Assembly (NCBI GenBank): GCA_021797385.1
Contig: JAJZZW010000017.1
Coordinates: forward strand, 1 to 19,608
Source of the DNA: Thermoplasmata archaeon
GTDB taxonomy: Archaea; Thermoplasmatota; Thermoplasmata; Thermoplasmatales; Thermoplasmataceae
Length of the DNA stretch: 19,608 bases
Direction: 5' to 3'
The position numbers and the translations under genes were made by a program. The notes under the pieces are model-generated. The model ran no database searches. It was not told the DNA's origin and was given only the letters and a program-made list of their open reading frames with translations. Shown here piece after piece: positions 7,820-15,276 of the stretch (position 1 is its first letter; each line of letters starts with the position of its first letter).

Positions 7820-8971
7820 ATGTATTTTGCAGGTAGCATATATGCGCTGGTAGGATTTGCTGCAGGACTTATAACTGGTTTAATTTTATATCATCTGATT
7901 TCCCGGAAGTTTTATGGCAATATGGAGAATAGGTTTAAATCCTCCCTGCATGATTTTTTAGAGACTGAAAATAAAAATCTTCTTAATACAAGCACTGTTG
8001 CATTCAAGAATGCCCTGGAAACGGAGAAGTCGGAGAGAGAAAACACCGGACTCAGATTGAATGGACTCATAGACCCGCTCAGGGATTCACTCCGAAAATA
8101 CCAGAGCTATATAGAAAATGTTGAAAATGAAAGGAAGATGGAAACAGGGGCATTGAAGGATAACCTTGATACCTTATCAAAAAAAATTACTGACCTGGAA
8201 CATGACACAATAAAACTTTCCGGGGCACTAAAAAATCCGTCTATAAGGGGCAAATGGGGTGAGATAACGCTCAGGAGGACAGTGGAAATAGCCGGCATGA
8301 CACCATACTGTGATTTTATAGAACAGGCGGTTTCAGAGGACAAATCCAAACCTGATATGATTATAAGATTGCCTAACAAAAGAAATATAGTGGTGGATTC
8401 GAAGGTTCCACTGAGCGGATTCTTTGAAAGCCAGGATGATGATAATAACTCCGGCCAGATTGAACGTTATCTATCAGCTTTCAACAGCCATATAAGGGAA
8501 CTTGCCTCAAAGAAGTACTGGGAAAAATTCGATGGTTCCGTGGATTTTGTGGTAATGTTCCTGCCTATAGAATCCCTATTGAGCACCGTCATGTCCAGTA
8601 AGCCGGAATTAATAGAGGATGCAATATCAAAAAGAATAATAGTGGCAACTCCGGTAACGCTTATATCATTATTATTAACCGTTCATATGGGATGGAAGGA
8701 TATCAATACAGTAGAAAATTTCAATGAACTTACAATGAAAATAAAAGATTTTTACAACAGCATCGAAATTTTTGCCAGTGATTTCAATGAAACATCGAAA
8801 AATTTTTCAAGAACAATTGACTCTTTTAACAGGATGACAGGGGATATAGAGAAAAAACTGGAACCTATTATGGAGGATCTGATAAAAACTGATATGGTCA
8901 CAAATAAGAATCCAGTTAATCTGAGAGAGGTGGATCGGAATCCCGGGGAAATCAATAATCATCTGAAGTGA
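7820..8971 (+). CDS. rmuC: RmuC-family DNA recombination/nuclease-like protein
   Basis: This 383-residue protein has RmuC architecture. An N-terminal membrane segment (about 4-27) precedes a long charged coiled-coil region (about 30-125). The conserved core starts at RGKWGEITLRRTVEIAGM, near residue 148. The nuclease-like site reads KPDMIIRLPNKRNIVVDSKVPL, with D179, D193 and K195 in the spacing of a PD-(D/E)xK fold. Bacterial RmuC limits inversions and rearrangements at repeats, but its biochemical activity is poorly defined. The membrane anchor would hold it on the inner face. The last 13 bases overlap the convergent DUF357 gene. The family is mainly bacterial, so transfer into this lineage is plausible but not shown here. 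Confidence 0.88.
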   Translation: MYFAGSIYALVGFAAGLITGLILYHLISRKFYGNMENRFKSSLHDFLETENKNLLNTSTVAFKNALETEKSERENTGLRLNGLIDPLRDSLRKYQSYIENVENERKMETGALKDNLDTLSKKITDLEHDTIKLSGALKNPSIRGKWGEITLRRTVEIAGMTPYCDFIEQAVSEDKSKPDMIIRLPNKRNIVVDSKVPLSGFFESQDDDNNSGQIERYLSAFNSHIRELASKKYWEKFDGSVDFVVMFLPIESLLSTVMSSKPELIEDAISKRIIVATPVTLISLLLTVHMGWKDINTVENFNELTMKIKDFYNSIEIFASDFNETSKNFSRTIDSFNRMTGDIEKKLEPIMEDLIKTDMVTNKNPVNLREVDRNPGEINNHLK

Positions 8972-9243
8972 GTAAAGAGCCGGTGATCGGATTCACCATC
9001 AAACAGTCCAATGCGTATAGCGGAATCTATCCAGCCATATGAATAGTTCAATGAGGCAAATGCATTTATGAGATCATTTTTATTATAGAAATACTTTGCA
9101 TCGTTATAATAATTCATGATCATATCCATGTGGTCTTTTGCTATCCCGTAGAGGTAAGAATCAACAGGTACGCTGATATGGATCTTCTCAAGAGCAGATT
9201 TTTCTATTTCAAAATACCTTTCCACCTTTGCCTTTAGTTCCAT
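8959..9243 (-). CDS. DUF357 family archaeal protein
   Basis: A short helical protein of 94 residues from this start, with the DUF357 pattern: LKAKVERYFEIEKSALEKI, then VPVDSYLYGIAKDHMDMIMNYYNDAKYFYNKNDLINAF, and the diagnostic NYSYGWIDSAIRIGLFD. The family is widespread in archaea, tetratricopeptide-like in look, and of unknown function. An ATG at 9258 would add five residues. I prefer 9243 because the TATA element TATATATATT (9264-9273) then lies 25 bases upstream, as in neighbouring leaderless genes; from 9258 it would be only about 10 bases away. The 3' end overlaps rmuC by 13 bases on the other strand. Confidence 0.85.
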   Translation of the reverse strand: MELKAKVERYFEIEKSALEKIHISVPVDSYLYGIAKDHMDMIMNYYNDAKYFYNKNDLINAFASLNYSYGWIDSAIRIGLFDGESDHRLFTHFR

Positions 9244-9263
9244 TGACTTCCATATCATTTCTG

Positions 9264-9273
9264 TATATATATT
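9264..9273 (-). promoter_or_regulatory. TATA box deciding the DUF357 start
   Basis: AATATATATA on the minus strand is centred 25 bases before the ATG at 9243 and too close to the ATG at 9258, which favours the inner start. Confidence 0.5.
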
Positions 9274-9339
9274 AATAAGGATTGAAATAATAAAATTTTC
9301 AGATTTTCTAAAAATAATTGATATCCATACTATTTCTGC

Positions 9340-10557
9340 TTAGATATTCAGGATAGAACCATAACCTATAAGGCGCCATCTGTTGGATATACGCCTGCCT
9401 ATTGCCATACGGTCGTTTATATTTGCGGCAACCGGGTATTTTAAAGATACACTTACTTTGTTATCCTTTATAGATATTACTGAACCTATAGTATTGGCAG
9501 TGCCCACTGTCAGCATGATTATTTCGTTTGGTTTCAGGGGCTCCACTATGACCTCTTCATCAAATCCTACAACCCGGTTCAGCAAGTGTATATCCATTTC
9601 AAGGTTAAATACTGTTTTCGGCACATGACCTTTTAATCCAACTATACGACCTGTAAATGAGTCACCTTTGGTTAAAAATGGATCCAGTTCAGTTCCCACG
9701 GCAGCCAGTCCACCGGGTACTATTGATTTGTAGGAGGATGATCCGGCCATCAATGATGTTATCTTTGTGGTGACATTTTCCCACACAGTTTTATTACCCC
9801 TTGTTTCCTGGACTCCCGGTGAAATTTCTATTTCATCACCCACGGTTAATTTTCCTCTTATAAGTGCACCACCAAGTACCCCGCCTTTCAGATCAGAGGG
9901 AGATGTTCCTGGTTTGTTGATATCAAAAGATCGGGCGATATACATCATAGGCGTATCGTCTTCCCTGAATGCAGGTGTTTTGATAATTTTTTCTATGGCT
10001 TCCAGAACTATGTCTATATTGGTATTATGATAGGCACTGACTGGAATTACCGGAGCATTTTCAGCAATGCTGCCTTTCAAAAAGCTTTTAATTTCATTGT
10101 AACTTTCAAGAGCCCTTTCACGGGTAACAAGATCTATTTTGTTCTGTACTACAATTATTTCCTTAATACCCATGATTTCCAGAGCAGTTAGATGTTCCCT
10201 GGTCTGCGGTTGCGGACAGGATTCATTGGCTGCAATAACCAGGATAGCCCCATTCATGATTGCCGATCCTGCGAGCATTGTCGCCATTAGAGTTTCATGG
10301 CCCGGTGCGTCAACAATCGAAATTACCCTGGAAAGCTGGCAATTATCAGATAATTTTTTATTTGAATAAGTTTCCTTGCCGTTTTCGTCCTTACAGCGGT
10401 ATATGGGTGTATCGGCATAACCAAGCTTTATGGAAATGCCTCTCTTAACTTCCTCTGAATGAACATCGGTTTTTTTACCTGTGAGTGCAAAAGTTAAAGT
10501 ACTCTTTCCATGGTCCACATGCCCGACCATGCCAATATTAACGGAAGGCTGTTCCAT
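9340..10557 (-). CDS. eif2g: Translation initiation factor aIF2 subunit gamma
   Basis: This 405-residue GTPase is the gamma subunit of archaeal initiation factor 2, which carries Met-tRNAi to the small ribosomal subunit. G1 is GHVDHGKST (12-20), G3 is DAPGHE (83-88) and G4 is NKID (139-142). The family-specific KRGISIKLGYAD (39-50) is present, and the two C-terminal beta-barrel domains follow (GGALIRGKLTVGDEIEI, FDEEVIVEPLKPNEIIMLTVGTA). Between switch regions, many archaeal homologues have a four-cysteine zinc knuckle; only C55 and C73 remain here. The start ATG shares one base with the TAA stop of rps6e (TAATG), and GGAGA lies just upstream, so translation is probably coupled. Length matches the family. 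Confidence 0.95.
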   Translation of the reverse strand: MEQPSVNIGMVGHVDHGKSTLTFALTGKKTDVHSEEVKRGISIKLGYADTPIYRCKDENGKETYSNKKLSDNCQLSRVISIVDAPGHETLMATMLAGSAIMNGAILVIAANESCPQPQTREHLTALEIMGIKEIIVVQNKIDLVTRERALESYNEIKSFLKGSIAENAPVIPVSAYHNTNIDIVLEAIEKIIKTPAFREDDTPMMYIARSFDINKPGTSPSDLKGGVLGGALIRGKLTVGDEIEISPGVQETRGNKTVWENVTTKITSLMAGSSSYKSIVPGGLAAVGTELDPFLTKGDSFTGRIVGLKGHVPKTVFNLEMDIHLLNRVVGFDEEVIVEPLKPNEIIMLTVGTANTIGSVISIKDNKVSVSLKYPVAANINDRMAIGRRISNRWRLIGYGSILNI

Positions 10558-10946
10558 TACTGTTCTCCTTTCTGTTCCTCTTCTTCAGCGGCATCAAGAG
10601 GTTTTGTTCCATACTGTGTCACCACAAGATTCAGCTGTGAAATGTCGGAACCTATTATGTTTCCTCTGAATGTAACCCTTTTTCTAATGCCGTTTTTACC
10701 CTTCCTGCCTGAATTGTAAGATACAAGTATTCTTTTCTTCCCGGCGATGGATAAATCCTTTTTCATTGGGAAGCCATCATTTGCGCTTCCACCTGTAACC
10801 TTCAATTTATATCCGGGCATTTCAAAAAATATACCATCTATTTCTTCTCCTATTTTTCTTCCAGCAAGGGAACCCAGAACATCCTCTGAAATTTCCTTTT
10901 TATACGTTTTTCCAGTTTTCCTGTCCGCAACTACTGCTACAACCAT
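10557..10946 (-). CDS. rps6e: Ribosomal protein S6e
   Basis: A protein of 129 residues matching archaeal S6e over its length: VVAVVADRKTGKTYKKEI, LAGRKIGEEIDG, the GGSANDGFPMKKD signature (53-65) and the basic NSGRKGKNGIRKRVTFRGNII segment. It is part of the 30S subunit. It heads the rps6e-eif2g operon. An AAGGTG (10958-10953) with 6-base spacing precedes the ATG, showing that the mRNA has a leader. The leader region upstream is GC-richer and full of potential hairpins (next entries), which suggests post-transcriptional control. Confidence 0.95.
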   Translation of the reverse strand: MVVAVVADRKTGKTYKKEISEDVLGSLAGRKIGEEIDGIFFEMPGYKLKVTGGSANDGFPMKKDLSIAGKKRILVSYNSGRKGKNGIRKRVTFRGNIIGSDISQLNLVVTQYGTKPLDAAEEEEQKGEQ

Positions 10947-10952
10947 AATTTA

Positions 10953-10958
10953 CACCTT
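10953..10958 (-). promoter_or_regulatory. Ribosome binding site of rps6e
   Basis: AAGGTG on the minus strand lies 6 bases before the ATG at 10946. It shows that rps6e is translated from a leadered mRNA, unlike most first genes in this window. Confidence 0.65.
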
Positions 10959-10959
10959 G

Positions 10960-11141
10960 AGTTTTATTTATTCCTGATCATGTTTCCGTCGTTCAACTGC
11001 ATTTACCTATCATACAGGCAAGCTTATAGCTGGTTGACGCCCCTCGGTCAGGGTGGGAGGCTATTCATTATCCCTTCCGGGAATCACTCCACAGCTTTCT
11101 TATATTACTCTACAAGAGAGCGCCTTACCATTTCAGGTGTG
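10960..11141 (-). ncRNA. Candidate structured RNA or rps6e 5' leader
   Basis: Read on the minus strand, this gene-free stretch is clearly GC-richer than other intergenic DNA here and holds consecutive hairpins. They are CTCT/AGAG (11120-11117 with 11111-11108); GTGGAG with CTCCCAC (11092-11087 / 11059-11053) enclosing TCCC-GGAA-GGGA (11082-11071), a GNRA-type loop; CCCT/AGGG (11053-11050 / 11044-11041); and CGTCAAC with GTTGAACG (11039-11033 / 10997-10990, one bulged A) enclosing TTGCCT/AGGTAA (11021-11016 / 11008-11003). A TATA element (about 11167) predicts a transcript start near 11141. It is not SRP RNA (no AGCA internal loop), tRNA or 5S rRNA, and RNase P motifs are absent. Whether it is a separate RNA or the leader of rps6e cannot be told. 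Ends are approximate. Confidence 0.45.
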
Positions 11142-11153
11142 GGCGATACTGGA

Positions 11154-11171
11154 TTATATATTAATATATAA
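11154..11171. promoter_or_regulatory. Perfect 18-bp palindromic TATA element
   Basis: TTATATATTAATATATAA is its own reverse complement. On the minus strand its distal half sits about 26 bases before the predicted start of the structured RNA/rps6e leader. It could serve transcription in both directions. Confidence 0.55.
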
Positions 11172-11288
11172 GTTTATTTTTATTAAGAAAAGTTACCGGG
11201 GCATTTGCAATGGCAATTTTCCAATGAATATGGAATATATATTCTCTTTTGATTTTAAGACAGGATATTCAGTGGAGACCACGGTAGT
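11172..11288. other. Intergenic stretch downstream of the ITPase gene
   Basis: This stretch is AT-rich and contains a 12-bp palindrome GAATATATATTC (11233-11244) and a small inverted repeat TTCCA/TGGAA (11219-11235). I see no gene. It is probably the 3' untranslated region of the ITPase transcript. Confidence 0.4.
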
Positions 11289-11843
11289 TTATCTTATATT
11301 ATTTAAAATAAGAAAATTTATCAAATTGTTGATTGCCTTGCCTCTGTGGGATATTAAATTTTTCTCTGCAGGTGATAACTGGGAAAGGGCCAGATCGTAT
11401 CCGTCCGGGATGAATATTGGATCATAACCAAACTTATTTCCGTTGTTTTCTTTATCTGCAATTGTCCCTTTTAAGATTCCTGTAAATTGCTGCACTTTAT
11501 TATCCTGCATTAGGGAAATAACCGTCTTAAAGTATGCATTTGACCCCGAAGCCAGTTTAATTATGCCGGTGTTTCCGATTGTATCCTGCACATATGATGC
11601 ATATGGACCTGGAAATCCATTCAACTGTTCTATGTAAAGCCCGGTATCGTCGATGAAAAATGGCTGCTCTATATCCTTGCCCAGTTTAATACAGCTATCC
11701 CGGCAGATAACAGCGTTGTCATCTGCCTGTATTTCCTCATATTTTTTTCTGTACCAGGATAGTGGCAATCCCACCTTCTCAAAGGCAACGGAAACTTCCA
11801 GATATTTATGTTCATTGCTTGTTATGAATTTTAACATGCACAT
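11289..11843 (-). CDS. rdgB: Non-canonical purine NTP pyrophosphatase (RdgB/Ham1, ITPase)
   Basis: This 184-residue enzyme hydrolyses ITP/dITP and XTP to the monophosphates, keeping deaminated purines out of nucleic acids. The start LKFITSNEHKYLEV carries the T/S-x-N-x-x-K substrate loop. FFIDDTGLYIEQLNGFPGPYAS (62-83) holds the metal-binding and catalytic aspartates (D65, D66), GYDPIF follows, and the C-terminal LSPAEKNLISHRGKA contains the base-recognising SHRGKA. Length fits the family. The ATG at 11843 is used; an ATG two codons in (11837) would look more typical, but the TATA element TAATATAAAT (11877-11868) is closer to normal spacing for 11843. The promoter touches the 3' end of the kae1-bud32 gene. 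Confidence 0.92.
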   Translation of the reverse strand: MCMLKFITSNEHKYLEVSVAFEKVGLPLSWYRKKYEEIQADDNAVICRDSCIKLGKDIEQPFFIDDTGLYIEQLNGFPGPYASYVQDTIGNTGIIKLASGSNAYFKTVISLMQDNKVQQFTGILKGTIADKENNGNKFGYDPIFIPDGYDLALSQLSPAEKNLISHRGKAINNLINFLILNNIR

Positions 11844-11877
11844 ATATTATTTCATGATTAAAATTGATTTATATTAT

Positions 11878-13476
11878 CTATACGTATCTCCGCCTCTGAA
11901 TAATTTCATTCAGTGTGCCCATTACCAACTCTGAATTATCCGATACGGCCATATATGATTTCAGGAATATTTCTTCCAGTAACCGGCTGTATCCTGAAAA
12001 CAGGCTTTTAAAGGATTCAGTGAGGAGAAATATATCATCAGCCATATCTTCAACTGTACAGTTTATATTCCCCATGCTGGGGTCAAGTAAATATATTCTA
12101 TTCCCTGATATCATTATATTATTCGGGTTCAGATCCCCGTGGGAAAGAAATAAATTATGCATCCTGGCTATTATTCTACCCAGATCCTTGATTTTATCCT
12201 CGTAAAATTTGTTTTCTCTTATGAATTTATTTAGTGTTATACCTTCAATTTTCTCCATTGTTATTGAAAAATCATAACGATCAAAGTCATAAATCAAAGG
12301 TACGTCTATTCCCTTTTCCTTCAATTTATAGAGTATATTGAATTCATTTCTGATGCGTTCATTTCTGATCCTCCTGTCCAGATCTTTATTTCTGTAATTT
12401 TTTTCCATGCGGGTTTTTTTAATGGTTTTCCTTCCGTAAAATTCAGTGTCATCTATGGACGCCTCTGCTCCCCTGTTGCTGTTCACTTTTGTTTCATTTG
12501 AGTCAATCCAGGGAACTTCAACCTCATCTATTCTGAATTTCTGGTTCACCTTTGTATCCATTATGCTCTGCCTCTGACCGGAAAGATACATCAGCATGCC
12601 TGCCTGGGCAATCATGGCACCATTATCCATACAGTATTTTTTATCGGTAAGATATGCCCTGTAACCGGATGATATGGCCATCTGCTCCACCATATTCCTC
12701 AATCTGTCATTCCTTGCCACACCGCCTGCCAGCAGTATTTCTTCCTTATCTGTATAGTAAAGTGCCCTTTCCAGAACTTCCACGAGCATTGCAAATGTTG
12801 TTTCCTGAACACTGTAACAGATATCTTCAGATTTTTCTGTTCCAATAAGGTTTCTTGCTGCAGTGTATATCCCGGAAAACGATGTATCCATGCCCTTTAC
12901 CGAATAGGGCAGGTTCAGGAGTTTATTTCCCCTTAATGCCATTTTTTCTATTACAGGACCACCTGGGAAGGGTATATTCAGATCCCGGGCAAACTTGTCG
13001 AGCATGTTGCCCAGTCCAATATCCATGGTTTCGCCCAGAACTTTATATGAGTTGTTTTCATGGGCTATAATCTGTGTATTCCCCCCTGAAATATATAGCA
13101 TGACAGGGTCTTTTGCCCCTGAAAGCTTTCTTCCGATTTCCACATGCCCCAGTGGATGATTAACACCAATTACAGGAATATTGTATTTTATAGAGAACGC
13201 ACGTGCGGCAGTAGCAACTACCCTGAGGCATGGGCCCAGACCCGGACCCATTGAAAATGCCACCAGGTCAATATCTTCCGGTTTTGCATGGCACTGGTCA
13301 AATGCCTGCTTCATTACAGGTACAATATTATCGGCATGGTGTATTGCGGCTTCCCTGGGATGTATACCGCCTTTATCCGGAATGTAAGTAGAAGAATAAT
13401 TTGATAATATAGAGGTTTCATCAACGATTCCTGCACTTACGGTATGGGCTGTTCCTTCCAGTCCCAGAACTTTCAT
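11878..13476 (-). CDS. Kae1-Bud32 fusion protein of the KEOPS complex (tRNA t6A synthesis)
   Basis: This 532-residue protein fuses the two catalytic KEOPS subunits, an arrangement known in several euryarchaea. Kae1 (about 1-325) transfers the threonylcarbamoyl group to A37 of ANN-decoding tRNAs: GLEGTAHT (5-12), metal ligands H107 and H111 in [16 protein letters not shown] (130-135), and the GDxGLGN-like [17 protein letters not shown]. Bud32 (about 342-532) is a small atypical kinase/ATPase: [33 protein letters not shown] (446-453) and LDPSMG (464-469). D448 and D465 are kept, but the usual DFG is DPS. The junction is a short linker after [10 protein letters not shown]. It has its own AT-rich promoter region and lies directly before the ITPase gene. 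Confidence 0.95.
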   Translation of the reverse strand: MKVLGLEGTAHTVSAGIVDETSILSNYSSTYIPDKGGIHPREAAIHHADNIVPVMKQAFDQCHAKPEDIDLVAFSMGPGLGPCLRVVATAARAFSIKYNIPVIGVNHPLGHVEIGRKLSGAKDPVMLYISGGNTQIIAHENNSYKVLGETMDIGLGNMLDKFARDLNIPFPGGPVIEKMALRGNKLLNLPYSVKGMDTSFSGIYTAARNLIGTEKSEDICYSVQETTFAMLVEVLERALYYTDKEEILLAGGVARNDRLRNMVEQMAISSGYRAYLTDKKYCMDNGAMIAQAGMLMYLSGQRQSIMDTKVNQKFRIDEVEVPWIDSNETKVNSNRGAEASIDDTEFYGRKTIKKTRMEKNYRNKDLDRRIRNERIRNEFNILYKLKEKGIDVPLIYDFDRYDFSITMEKIEGITLNKFIRENKFYEDKIKDLGRIIARMHNLFLSHGDLNPNNIMISGNRIYLLDPSMGNINCTVEDMADDIFLLTESFKSLFSGYSRLLEEIFLKSYMAVSDNSELVMGTLNEIIQRRRYV

Positions 13477-13562
13477 GTTACCATATTACAGTATATTATT
13501 TTATATTTAATATCAAAAATGATAATTGTATAATATTTTATATTTTAAAGGATATTTTGATT

Positions 13563-13835
13563 TTAATCCTTGTATTTGATTGCGGATGATGCTCTGAACA
13601 CAAATTTATCCTTGGCAGGAACTTTTATTTCTTCTCTGGTTTTTGGATTCCTTGCAACTCTCTCTTTCTGTTCTTTTCTCTCAAAAATACCGAAATCAGC
13701 CAGGTTAACCTTCTTTCCTTCGTTAACGGAGTCAACAGTCTCCTTCAGAAATGCTGTTATTATCTCAGCTGTTTTCTTCTGGGTTGTGTTAGTATTGCTG
13801 GCAACTTTCTTGGACAATTCACTTATACCTACCAT
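13563..13835 (-). CDS. HU-family DNA-binding protein (HTa chromatin protein)
   Basis: A 90-residue protein of the bacterial HU/IHF fold: helical dimerisation part (ISELSKKVASNTNTTQKKTAEIITAFLKETVDSVNEG), GKKVNLADFGIFERKE (40-55) and the DNA-wrapping beta arm with RNPKT (62-66), whose P64 would intercalate DNA. The end (VPAKDKFVFRASSAIK) is typical. Thermoplasmatales use such a protein, HTa, as the main chromatin protein instead of archaeal histones, and it was acquired from bacteria. The TATA box TTTATATAA (13871-13863) puts the transcript start near 13841, and GGTGA lies just before the ATG. A perfect palindrome (13898-13915) sits upstream of the TATA box and may be an operator. Confidence 0.93.
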   Translation of the reverse strand: MVGISELSKKVASNTNTTQKKTAEIITAFLKETVDSVNEGKKVNLADFGIFERKEQKERVARNPKTREEIKVPAKDKFVFRASSAIKYKD

Positions 13836-13862
13836 TGTTTCACCAATAGTTAATGCATTTTG

Positions 13863-13871
13863 TTATATAAA
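13863..13871 (-). promoter_or_regulatory. TATA box of the HTa gene
   Basis: TTTATATAA on the minus strand is centred about 32 bases before the ATG at 13835, giving a leader of only about 6 bases. Confidence 0.6.
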
Positions 13872-13897
13872 AACTTTTCTATGAAAAACAATTCAGA

Positions 13898-13915
13898 ATC
13901 CTGTATTTACAGGAT
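13898..13915. promoter_or_regulatory. Perfect palindrome, candidate operator
   Basis: ATCCTGTA-TT-TACAGGAT is an inverted repeat with 8-bp arms in the region between divergent HTa and aminopropyltransferase genes, about 27 bases upstream of the HTa TATA box. It has the look of a binding site for a dimeric regulator. The regulator is unknown. Confidence 0.4.
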
Positions 13916-14035
13916 AAGAGTAAATTTTTGGAATAATATGAGGTTTTTTAACCTATCTTATAATTTATATACCAGAAAAAAGTTTTAGAATTTAATGCAT
14001 AATAATGATTTTAACTGGTATTATTCAGCTCCCTA

Positions 14036-14047
14036 AAAATTATATAC
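14036..14047 (+). promoter_or_regulatory. TATA box of the aminopropyltransferase gene
   Basis: AAAATTATATAC is centred about 24 bases before the ATG at 14067, leaderless spacing. Confidence 0.6.
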
Positions 14048-14066
14048 GGCATAAATATAAACTCAC

Positions 14067-14888
14067 ATGAGATTAATAGAAAACTGGTTTTCAGAAAGGT
14101 ACTCGGACAATTTGCAACTTTCGTTCAGAATAAAGGACCAACTGCTTTCCATAAAAACTGACTATCAGAGAATAGATTTGTTTGATACATATGATTTTGG
14201 AAAATTATTATCTATAGATGGCACTGTACAGCTTACAGAAAAAGATGAGTACATTTATCATGAAATGATAACAATGATACCCTATTACTTTAATTCAAAA
14301 CCTTCCAGGGTTTTAATTATAGGCGGTGGTGATGGGGGAGCTGCAAGGCGCCTGGTTGATCTCGGCATTGAAAATATTGTAAACGTAGAAATAGATGGCA
14401 ATGTTGTAGAAGTAGCAAAAAAATATTTTCCTGCAATATCATCATCTTTCAAGGAAAAGAACGTCAATTTGATCATCGGGGATGGAATAAAATACATAAA
14501 GGAAAGCAAAGATAAATTTGACAGGATAATAATTGACTCTACCGATCCCGTGGGCCCTGCTGAAGGTTTATTCTCAGAAGAGTTCTATAAGGATATCCAG
14601 TCACATCTGACACCAAATGGAATAGTTGTAACGCAATCAGGTTCTCCCTATTATCAGCCAACAGCGCTTTCAATGGCCCATAATGGTATGGCAAGGATTT
14701 TTAAATATGTCAAAACTTACTGCGCATTTATACCAACTTATCCCAGCGGGCTGTGGTCATTTACAATGGCATCCAGTGAAGAATTTAAAAAGAGGGATGG
14801 GCCCACTGTAACCGGCAAATATTTCAATAAAGATATCCTCGAGGGGTCTTTTTACCTCCCTGAGTTTGTCAAGAATTTAATAAAATAA
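14067..14888 (+). CDS. speE: Polyamine aminopropyltransferase (spermidine synthase family)
   Basis: This 273-residue enzyme moves the aminopropyl group of decarboxylated S-adenosylmethionine to a diamine or agmatine. The short N-terminal beta domain ends in [21 protein letters not shown] (48-68). The Rossmann part holds GGGDGG (86-91), the ribose-binding E108 in VNVEID, D139 in IGDGIKY, and the catalytic [14 protein letters not shown] (157-170) with D157 and D160. C-terminal [12 protein letters not shown] is also typical. Length is normal. The acceptor (putrescine, agmatine or a longer amine) cannot be read with certainty. It is leaderless, divergent from HTa, and its stop directly abuts the stop of the convergent membrane-protein gene. 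Confidence 0.93.
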   Translation: MRLIENWFSERYSDNLQLSFRIKDQLLSIKTDYQRIDLFDTYDFGKLLSIDGTVQLTEKDEYIYHEMITMIPYYFNSKPSRVLIIGGGDGGAARRLVDLGIENIVNVEIDGNVVEVAKKYFPAISSSFKEKNVNLIIGDGIKYIKESKDKFDRIIIDSTDPVGPAEGLFSEEFYKDIQSHLTPNGIVVTQSGSPYYQPTALSMAHNGMARIFKYVKTYCAFIPTYPSGLWSFTMASSEEFKKRDGPTVTGKYFNKDILEGSFYLPEFVKNLIK

Positions 14889-15254
14889 TTATTTTTTAAT
14901 TCCCCATTTTCGCTTCGCTTCTATAAGAAGGTCGTGATAGCGGGAACCGAATCTTTTTGATATTCTCTCGAGATCAGGCAGATTGGAAATAAATGTCTTT
15001 TTGCTTGAACTCTGTAAAAGATTTTTGAACTTTGACATGTCATTGATCAGGGAATATGACATATAAGCAAAATATGAAAATACAATAATAGAAACAATTA
15101 AAACCCAGTACTGCCATGCACCGATAGATTGCAATGAAAATATCCTGATCAGGGATGCATTACGGAATAACAGATCATTTAAAGATATGATAAAGAAAAA
15201 AATTGAAATAAAGCTTATTGCTAAAGTAAATAAATAAATTTTATCCTTATACAT
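14889..15254 (-). CDS. Small membrane protein of unknown function (possibly DUF3198)
   Basis: A 121-residue protein with two hydrophobic helices (about 7-27 and 46-69) and a charged cytoplasmic tail (SKFKNLLQSSSKK, then DLERISKRFGSRYHDLLIEAKRKWGIKK). The two-helix plus basic-tail form recalls DUF3198, a family I remember from Thermoplasmatales, but I am not sure. It starts 22 bases after the DUF5611-like gene and is probably the last gene of that three-gene operon. Its stop touches the aminopropyltransferase stop on the opposite strand with no base between. Confidence 0.7.
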   Translation of the reverse strand: MYKDKIYLFTLAISFISIFFFIISLNDLLFRNASLIRIFSLQSIGAWQYWVLIVSIIVFSYFAYMSYSLINDMSKFKNLLQSSSKKTFISNLPDLERISKRFGSRYHDLLIEAKRKWGIKK

Positions 15255-15276
15255 TTACATCTCATAAACAAGTACA

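Noticed and set aside
11059..11092. GGAA-capped hairpin as helix 8 of SRP RNA
   Set aside because: The stem lacks the invariant AGCA/ACC internal loops of SRP helix 8, and no Alu-type 5'/3' pairing was found.
10980..11145. tRNA, 5S rRNA or RNase P RNA
   Set aside because: No GTTCRA T-arm with an acceptor stem, no 5S core, and no RNase P GGAAAGTCC-type conserved region on either strand.
10980..11427. Plus-strand frames across the rps6e upstream region and the ITPase 3' end
   Set aside because: Their products look random, they overlap the clear ITPase gene, and the region behaves like structured RNA rather than coding sequence.
13570..13884. 104-codon plus-strand frame opposite HTa
   Set aside because: It is antisense to a clear HU-family gene, and its own product has no recognisable pattern.
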